A stretch of 64,000 bases of DNA from Gnetum montanum. Its lineage: Eukaryota > Streptophyta > Gnetopsida > Gnetales > Gnetaceae. The notes under the pieces are model-generated. The model saw nothing but the letters and a program-made list of their open reading frames with translations. It searched no databases and had not been told where the DNA came from. This document shows, piece by piece, positions 57,045 to 64,000 of this stretch (position 1 is its first letter; every line of letters starts with the position of its first letter). The stretch covers positions 500,713 through 564,712 of the forward strand of contig MNCI01020990.1 of NCBI GenBank assembly GCA_015680685.1, read 5' to 3'. The translations under genes and the position numbers were made by a program.

Positions 57045-58559
57045 CCTATAGTATGATACTTGAAACAAATGAAATTTTACAAAAATGTTTGAGCACAATT
57101 ATGCCAATCTACTCCTAATTTCCCCTAGAGAGAAAGTTCCATAAAAAAATTAAAATAGAGCAAGATTCAATGAACTTAGAAAGAGGAAAAAAAAAAGAAA
57201 GTAGATTTGTATGAAATTTCAAATATTTAAGCAAGATAAATTGACATGAGAAAACACTTTACAATAAAGTTATTCTAGTTCAATCTAACTACGAATTGTC
57301 CAAACCCTATGAGCTCAACAAGCAATTTCACAAAGACAATCTTATTATATTACCAAAAATTATTATGTGTACTATTCAATTATGGATTTCAATAGATGAA
57401 TAAATTTGGTAGTAGAGCCATTCAAAATCCTCATTTCTCACCATAAAAATGCAATGAACCCTACATTGGAATGTAACTTAGGATCTTTGCCTTTTCTGTA
57501 CTCAGATTGTAGACGCACAAAAATAACCATCCACACATAGCAACCTTGAAATGAACAAAACATAGTTGCATATCCAACCAAGGTAAATCTGCAATATGGC
57601 TTGAAATCATACCACTCCACCATTGTTGAAAATTGCAATAAAGAATCCATTTTGAACTCCCTACTGACAGTGTACAAGAGCCCATCATGGAAGATGTGTC
57701 TTTGTCCTTCCCTCCCTTGTTGTCCATGAAGAAGATTATTGCTCTGTTGCATGCCATCATGGTAGGCTTAGCCAACAAGGCTGGATACATCTTGTTTGTT
57801 ACAAATAGCAACTGCCATCAATTTTGACTTGTGAATATATTTCTTTATATTGTCACTAATCAGTTTTAGTTTTTATTAACAAGTATTAACCATGGTTTTT
57901 GTCCCACATGCTAAAATGACATTTTAAAATCTTTGATTATGCAATGGTGAAGGTGGAGATATTCTTGGATTTCCAAGTTGCCCCTGAATTTCAATAAACA
58001 TGATGCAAAAAGAATAGGAGAATGTAAGGTTGTTAAGTGCTTGGAAAGAATACTACATCTTCATTGTAGGGGAAAGACTTGAATATATGGGAATCACAAT
58101 AAATAATATTGCTGAATTATTTCCACCCGCCGCTTTTGCTATGTTGAGTCTTAAATCAATTATGGAGTAAAAAATAATGGACACCCATGAAATGTTTTCA
58201 AAGGATAGCAATTTTTTTCAATGCCCTAAAATATTTTGGATAGCATTACTGTAGTGGTAGTTTCCTATGCACTTGGTCATGTGAAAGCACATCATAATTC
58301 CATCTGCATGCTTATGAACCTTATTTTCCATAGAACTAAGAGCAAATTTCTAGCCTTCACATTGATTCAAATTTTTCTTAGTAATGACTATCACTTCTCC
58401 ATTAAATGATAGAAGTGTGCCAACATTTCATGCCCTCTTAAAAATGCTTAAGAAAATTTATGCAAGCCTCGTTTTAAATTGAATGTAATTGAAGCTTTTT
58501 ATTAAACTATTTAGAGTGGAAAATAGTAAATCTTTTTAGATGAAAATTCCCATCAAACT
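57045..58559. other. No recognisable gene
   Basis: Overlapping minus-strand frames at 57438-57811 are up to 116 codons. The one ending at 57461 faintly resembles F-box or kelch-type text (LSVGSSKWILYCNFQQWWSG) but not enough to name. The rest is AT-rich and empty. Confidence 0.3.
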
Positions 58560-59055
58560 TAAGGTTTAGTGGTATAATTTACTTTCCATTGCACATTAGA
58601 ACATGATGGAATGAGTGAGACCACTTCAAGTGTAACATATGTTCTTTTGGTAACCTATTAACATTAACACTTGGTTTTCCTATAAGCACTACATTTTGTA
58701 ATTCTAGTAGTAAATATATGAGTTTAGGACATGTACGACAAGTAGGAATGAATACTCATTATCTTTGAATATAATAGACTTTTCTCATCATACTTGGATT
58801 AACTAAATTGAACTTTAACATTTTAACATTTTAATAATATCTTAATCATGGCTTACTAACATTATTCATCATGTGCCTTAGTTATAGTTAACCATACGCA
58901 TAAAGACCACGTGAGTATAATTGGGAAGACAACGACATGCGATCACATTTAATGATTTAAATATTTCATTGGTCCAATCCACAAAATACAATCAGGTTAT
59001 GCATGAATGCTTGTGGTTTGTATGGTTGGGCATAAGGGACACTAATTGCTCATCA
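58560..59055 (+). repeat. Degraded LTR of the same family (right part only)
   Basis: It aligns with the second half of the LTR at 60055-60904: a CCACTTCAAGTGTAACATATG block against CCACTTTGAGCATGCGTATG, TCATGTGCCTTAGTTATAG, and GTATGGTTGGGCATAAGGG. It ends GCTCATCA at 59055. The TATA half is absent, so it is truncated on the left. Confidence 0.65.
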
Positions 59056-59056
59056 T

Positions 59057-60054
59057 TAGTGTCGTCGCTAAGGACTAGTACTAGTGACCTATATTAGTTT
59101 AAATTGTTTATGATTGTTATTGAAAATTTAAAGATTCATCTCTTAAAAATTATTATTATTTTATTAAGTCATACATACTAATTTCAAGATGTCTTCTTTT
59201 AGCAAAGCTAATTCTTGACTTTCTAATAATTCCATAAAGGAAAATAATAAAACAACATGAAATAAATATGCAATATCAAGTCAAAGCCATCTATTGGAAT
59301 CCAAATCCTTATTAGCCAAACTTCATCTTCATCCTACACCAAAACAAAAGATGAGATGGAGGAACCTAGAAGGAAACATTGTCTTGTCATCTCATCATGT
59401 AGTCCCATCAATGCTCGTGGCAACATTAATGAAAGTTAGGTTGGAAGCTATTGTAGATGACTATAGAGTGGTTGATGAAATGTCTAGACCTTATTAGCCT
59501 ACTAAGGCTCAACTTTCAAAAGATCATTTCATGGAGATACTCTATGAAGTAGTAAAGGGCAAAGGGGCTACCATCCCATTGACTTTATAGTCCAAAAAGG
59601 AGGATATTAATTATCACCAAAGAAGATCTAATTGCCAAAATCCTCCACTCTTCAATGTAGATGATAATCGGTGGTTATGTTCAGCCTTCGCAAACACCAT
59701 GTAAAGGGGAGAACATGCCCAAACATAAGGAGGACTTCCAAGCCTAGGTCTTTTAACAAGCCCCTTAAAGATAACCAAATGAATTAGGGCAAGAGAGCAA
59801 GCCAACCTGGTTCTCACAATTTTTCATCTTCCTTATCATCCTTAATGTCAAGCTCTAAAGAGGATGATCATAGACTAGAAAGAAGAGGCCAAGATAAACA
59901 ACCTAGTAGGAATAATAGGAGATATCAAAATAGGGATGGAGGCAAGAATGATGATCATGATCATGGCATAGATAGAGACCATGGGCACAAGCATGAAAGA
60001 AGGTATACCAGGCAATATAGAAGGGATCATGATTAGGATAGGGACCATGATGAA
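59057..60054 (+). mobile_element. Primer site and partial gag of a second family member
   Basis: One base after the LTR, TAGTGTCGTCGCTAAGGA (59057-59074) is a worn tRNA-Asp-type primer site (11 of 18 matches). An ATGTCTTC at about 59189 matches the gag start of the TR-GAG element. The region at 59830-60050 encodes the Ser/Arg/His/Asp-rich N-terminal part (SSSKEDDHRLERRGQDKQ, DRDHGHKHERRY). The gag is cut off where the next LTR begins at 60055, so the capsid domain is missing. Confidence 0.6.
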
Positions 60055-60904
60055 TGATGAGTCATGTTTTATTTGGCTTCGATATCGAATACTTGATATT
60101 GGAGCCTTAATAACATATACTCAATATCAGGGCCCAAGAAGCGATGTTGGATATCCGATATCGTAAGATGTGTATCGGCTTATAAATATAGCACTTGGGC
60201 ACACGATTTGGGCATAAGTTTTTGTTATAGCATAGTAGAGCTCTTACAGTTTCTTCTCTAGAGTTAGAATATTTTCTAAAGTGCTCACAGTAGGAATCAT
60301 TGAGTGTACAAATATTTATTCAAACATTGTTTTACTTGAGCACAGCTATATGTGCGGCAATAAAAATGAGCTTTTTGATCAAACCTTGCAGCACTTTGGC
60401 TAGCTCAATTATTTTATTTATGCATTTAATGTTATAGCAATTTCATTTATTATTTTCAGTAATTAAGCTAAAGTAAGCCAACTAGATTAAATTACAGTTA
60501 ATTAAACACATAAGTACAACCACTTTGAGCATGCGTATGATGCTTGGTAATTCCAACAACGCTTAATGTTTGGTATGCCAGCAATGTTAGATGTGTTCAA
60601 GATGTGCACAGAAAGTGGGATTGGATACTTATGTTAGGATAGTTAGTTATTAATTAGCAATTAGATTAGTTAAATTGATTTATAAATTGAGTTTCAACCT
60701 ATTGTTATTCGTAGATGAATAAAATTAAAATAATAAAAATCATGTGCCTCAATTACACTTAACCATACAATTAAGCTCCACAAGTGTAGTTGAGAATACA
60801 ATGATTGTCACAATTAGATTTCACATTCTAGAACCACTATACTTAGGAACTTAAAGTCTGCGAAATTCGTATGGTTGGGCATAGGGGTACCTCACTTCTC
60901 ATCA
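60055..60904 (+). repeat. LTR of the GATATC family with its own primer site
   Basis: It starts TGATGAGTCATG and ends CACTTCTCATCA, 850 bp. It has GATATC-type motifs at about 60080-60165 and TATAAATA at 60181-60188. It is followed one base later by TGGCACCATTGCTGAGTA (60906-60923), a tRNA-Asp-type primer site. It is therefore the 5' LTR of a further copy whose body is gone, lying directly against the partial gag on its left. Confidence 0.8.
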
Positions 60905-60951
60905 TTGGCACCATTGCTGAGTACCTTTTATTTGTTACGTGCACTATATAG

Positions 60952-61045
60952 GATTTAGTGAAAATTATTTATCATCGTTGTAACAAATGTTGTCCTAAGA
61001 TTTAATGAAAATTATTTATCATGGTTGTAACAAATGTTGTCTTGG
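60952..61045. repeat. 47-bp tandem duplication
   Basis: Units 60952-60998 and 60999-61045 differ at about five positions (GATTTAGTGAAAATTATTTA against GATTTAATGAAAATTATTTA). Confidence 0.85.
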
Positions 61046-61124
61046 CCTAAGTATTATATTAGCATATCAGAGTGGATACAAATAAAACTGAGGAAATAAA
61101 ATACCCCAAGAACACAAAGGGTGC

Positions 61125-61130
61125 TTTATT
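61125..61130 (-). terminator. Candidate polyadenylation signal of the AG-peptide gene
   Basis: On the minus strand AATAAA lies about 175 bases after the stop codon of the AG-peptide gene, in a T-rich setting. This is a normal distance for a plant 3' untranslated region. Confidence 0.45.
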
Positions 61131-61303
61131 TCGTAAGTAACTAAAGAAAGAGTCACACCTGGTATAGAAGAGAGCAAACATCTGCAGCTAAGAGACGAAA
61201 GAAATGTAGCAAAACAATTAAACATAAAGAATGGATCTTAAGTTCTGCGAGAGGCCAAATAAAATGGGGAAAGAAAAGAAAAAACAGTCCTGTTTCTTTT
61301 TCA

Positions 61304-61507
61304 TCAGTGATGCAGAAAAGCCATAGTAAGCGAGAGCAGGGGGAAAATGAGAATCCCTGCAACAGTGGGCAGAAATACAGAAGTAGATCCAGTCTCCATT
61401 GATGGGCTTGGGGCCGGGGCTGATTCTATGAATTGCTGTGCTAAAACTCCTCCCATCATCAGAACTGCAACGATAAACATTACCAGAGCTATGTTCTTTG
61501 GTGCCAT
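61304..61507 (-). CDS. Arabinogalactan peptide (AG-peptide), GPI-anchored
   Basis: This encodes a 67-residue AG-peptide, a short Hyp-rich glycopeptide held at the outer face of the plasma membrane. Residues 1-23 form a signal peptide (MAPKNIALVMFIVAVL then MMGGVLA), with cleavage likely before Gln24. The mature part has the glycosylation motif APAPSPS at residues 30-36. A small-residue site near Gly40-Ser41 and a hydrophobic tail (residues 43-67, ending AFLHH) form a GPI-anchor signal. The ATG at 61507 is preceded by AAA and followed by GC, a good plant start. Upstream in-frame codons (MHLSRTFKNSVSK) would spoil the signal peptide, so this start is preferred. There are no stops or frame breaks. 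The nearest transposon LTR ends about 400 bases beyond its 3' end. Confidence 0.8.
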   Translation of the reverse strand: MAPKNIALVMFIVAVLMMGGVLAQQFIESAPAPSPSMETGSTSVFLPTVAGILIFPLLSLTMAFLHH

Positions 61508-62090
61508 TTTAGACACTGAATTTTTGAAAGTTCTAGATAAATGCAAACAAGAATGCTCAAAGAATCAGCCTAAGATCAGACGAAAATGAACTAAAAGATC
61601 TGTGCACATATATCAATTGTATGACCAATTTGTTTTGCAGGATTTGCGGGTGGATGAGGGTATTTACAGCACAAAACAGCGTAGAAAATCAGAAAAAGCT
61701 CAAGTGTGAAAGCACATGCGCTGCCAGCTCCACAGGAACCAACAATTTGATTACAGGACACACAATTTCTTCGAAATAAATTTCGCTGTTTGCTTTTACT
61801 TGTATAAAAATGTTGGCTACTGCCTAGAGAATTACAGAATCTTAAGTATGATAACCGTCTTCAAATTCGCAAGAGTCTCTCAATCTGCGAGAAAAAATCT
61901 CTCCTCGGTTTTGAGTGAACTCTCGGTATAGAATTACCGATAACGGAATCTACGAAATCTCTCTCCTCGGCTTTCAATGCTCTCATTGTTCCCCAAAAAA
62001 GAGTTTTCCAAAATCCAAAACCACAGCCTAAAATTAAGCTTTGACGGGCAACAAAAACAGGACTCCTTATTTTATTTTTTAACACAACAA
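61508..62090 (-). promoter_or_regulatory. Probable 5' leader and promoter of the AG-peptide gene
   Basis: On the minus strand, 0.5 kb upstream of the ATG is free of transposon sequence and moderately GC-balanced, unlike its neighbours. It contains an open frame (61861-62085) that I do not recognise, which may be part of a leader. GT and AG sites exist that could bound a leader intron, but none can be chosen by eye. No clear TATA box was fixed. Confidence 0.35.
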
Positions 62091-62898
62091 TTTGTCAAAA
62101 CGGGTTTGTTTAAAAAGAATTCCTAGGAAACCGAAGATCTGCCATTCCAAAAATATGAATCACAATCCAGAAGTACTTTTATTTTTGTAAATTGTGTCGA
62201 CCCCTTATGCACTTACGTACTACTGCTGTGCTTTTACTTGGAATAAAATCTTTACTGCCCTCAAAAATGATTCTTTTTGCTAGAAATCATGAGTTGAAAT
62301 TATATGTTTTTCGCGATACCCATTTCTGATGCTGATGCTGGAATTGTAGCGGGATTATTGTTCTTGAATTCAGACCAGCATAGAAAAACTTGCCCAAAAG
62401 TATCAAAAGTTTCTGCTCAGACATTTGTTTTTACACGTAACATTTGTGTTTGTAATGTATTGGTTGTAGAACAAGAATTTGGTTTCAATTCGCTATCAAA
62501 GTGTTGCACAGTGCACCGTTTGTCTGTGGCTGTGAAAGAAACGATATTGTGTACCATGATTGCCACGCATATTGACAAGACAACGGTAACGCTTCCCAAA
62601 GTCATCTGTTAAGGAATGAGAAATAGGTATGGATAAAAAAGTAGAATTTGTTAGAAAGTTGAATTGGAATGGTTTCAAATATAATTATTTTGGTTTTGAA
62701 ACTAATTATTAACTTTGTTTATGAGAATTCTTCTTTGTTAAGGTAAAATAATTTCAACGCGAGGTAAAATTATATAGGTCACAATTCATTTTTTGTTGAA
62801 CGTTATTATGGTAAATAAATAATTTGGACTTTGTCCTTGGAAATTTGATTCTCAGTAAATCAAATTGAGATTTTTTAATTTGAAAACCAATTAAGTAT
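62091..62898. other. No recognisable gene
   Basis: A 102-codon plus frame (62304-62612) has protein-like composition but no motif I know. Otherwise AT-rich and empty. Confidence 0.3.
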
Positions 62899-63439
62899 TG
62901 ATGAGTGGCAGAGTAGACCCTACACCCAACCGTACACATCACAAGCGTTCACTAGCACATGATTTGTATAGATTTTATATTTTTATATGAATTAATCTAA
63001 GTGTAAGAGAAAGTAATTGATTTAGAATTAATCTAAGTAATTATTTAATGTCTTAGCCTATTTTCTAGCATAAGTATCTAGTCCCACCTTTAGCCTAGTA
63101 ATTAAGTGCATTAATTAACTAAGAACATGGAAGTAAAGTGTATGAATAGTAAATTGCGTAAAAGTAAACATTAATCTATTTCCAAGTGTCTTTGTCTTTA
63201 TTATTGTCACATTAATGTGTCTAGGTACATTGGTGCTTGAATAATGATTTCTACAATTCTTGATTCTTATTACAACACTTATAAAAGATTTTAACAAGAA
63301 CTTCGCTAAGCTATTAACTAATCGATGCCATAAATGTGGTGGGTATGTGCATTTATTTAAGTAGACATAGATGCCACGTTGATGCATCAAAACATGCATC
63401 AATGAGGATGTGTTGATGCGACCTAATAGTGATTCATCA
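62899..63439 (-). repeat. 3' LTR of a sibling element (TGATGCATCA subfamily)
   Basis: On the minus strand it starts TGATGAATCACTATT (63439) and ends TCTGCCACTCATCA (62899). Near its end GTACGGTTGGGTGTAGGG matches the TATGGTTGAGCATAGGG of the GATATC family. It is about 541 bp. Near the start, in place of GATATC motifs, it has the palindrome TTGATGCATCAA and relatives (about 63372-63415). Confidence 0.65.
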
Positions 63440-64000
63440 TACCCTCACAACTGACTAAAAACTAATCCTTGAGTGAGCAAAAGGAGGATCAAGCCTTTTA
63501 CAAAATTTGGAAAGGTACGAAACCATGGACTGGCTAACTAATTAACTAATTAACTCTAAGTGCCTAATTGTACGGATTTATATCATTTACAAAAATGGTT
63601 GTTCATGAAAACAAAATTGAACACCCTTACAAAAACTGACAGCTAGAGTTCCTTTGACGGTCGAAGATGAAGAGAAAATTAGATAGTGCTAGGAGGTGGA
63701 GGCTCCTAGGGTGTTGACAAACCTTCTCCAGCCTTTGGTGCTAGTGGTGGTGGTGGCTAAGGCTAAGGTTGTAGTTGTCATATTGCAATAGTTGCTTCTA
63801 GTGGAAGACGAAAGACATTAAGTAGTGCCCTCATCTTCTCCTTCTTAGTTTGAGGATTGTACATAGTCCACATAGCATCACTGATGTGAGTTGACACAAG
63901 AACATTCCACAGACAAGGCATGGTCAGGAATAACTCCTTGACATTTATGAACTAGGTAATGAATTGTTTACATTCGATGTTAAACGTTCTAACAAGATTC
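63440..64000 (-). mobile_element. Internal region of the sibling element (runs off the window)
   Basis: On the minus strand the DNA before the LTR reads CTCAAGGATTAG, then GTTGTGAGGGTA as a purine-rich tract, as in the TR-GAG element. Further upstream, minus-strand frames give AMWTMYNPQTKKEKMRALL, then a Pro/Gln-rich stretch (about 63780-63690) broken by TAG stops, possibly the end of a gag or other coding part. The rest lies outside the window. Confidence 0.45.

Noticed and set aside
57438-57811. F-box or kelch-repeat gene
   Set aside because: Resemblance is a few aromatic residues only; two overlapping frames compete and neither has a complete motif.

Overview
The window looks like intergenic DNA from a large-genome seed plant. 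The evidence is plant-type LRR receptor kinase, centrin and arabinogalactan-peptide sequences, and Ty1/copia, Ty3/gypsy, L1 and RTE retroelements. The density of old, decayed elements suggests a gymnosperm, but that is inference. There are no bacterial or organellar features. Almost nothing is intact. The only gene that looks complete is a 67-residue AG-peptide on the minus strand at 61304-61507. Two broken host genes are recognisable: an LRR-XII receptor-kinase pseudogene (1214-3469) and three exons of a centrin-like EF-hand gene (18828-19277).

Layout. 1-9.4 kb: two direct copies of a Ty3/gypsy pol fragment flank the kinase pseudogene; the second copy meets a minus-strand copia element with its LTR and primer-binding site. 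9.4-14.8 kb: coiled-coil gag-like remains, an inverted pair of repeats carrying a GAGACATCTC minisatellite, a copia integrase fragment with a tandem duplication, and an RTE LINE 3' end. 14.8-18.7 kb: an L1 LINE (ORF1 and endonuclease) split by a probable solo LTR. 18.8-30 kb: centrin remnant, a dispersed repeat and long stretches without recognisable content. 30-42 kb: two 4-5 kb L1 LINEs lying tail to tail, and a third 3' fragment inserted in a second copy of the dispersed repeat. 43.3-44.5 kb: a complete, young, GC-rich TRIM element with a perfect 5-bp target duplication. 45.3-45.8 kb: an assembly gap. 47.7-63.4 kb: a cluster of one LTR family, comprising a solo LTR inside an RTE LINE, a complete 6.3-kb element carrying gag but no pol (TR-GAG type), a degraded copy, another LTR with its own primer site, and a sibling LTR on the minus strand.

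Two themes tie the window together. First, most in-frame stops in the decayed genes are TAG, TAA or TGA where one C-to-T change from CAG, CAA or CGA would explain them, and primer-binding sites and zinc knuckles show matching G-to-A changes. This is the expected footprint of long cytosine methylation. Second, the 48-63 kb LTR family carries arrays of GATATC-type palindromes just upstream of its TATA box, and the sibling LTR at 62.9 kb has a different palindrome at the corresponding place.
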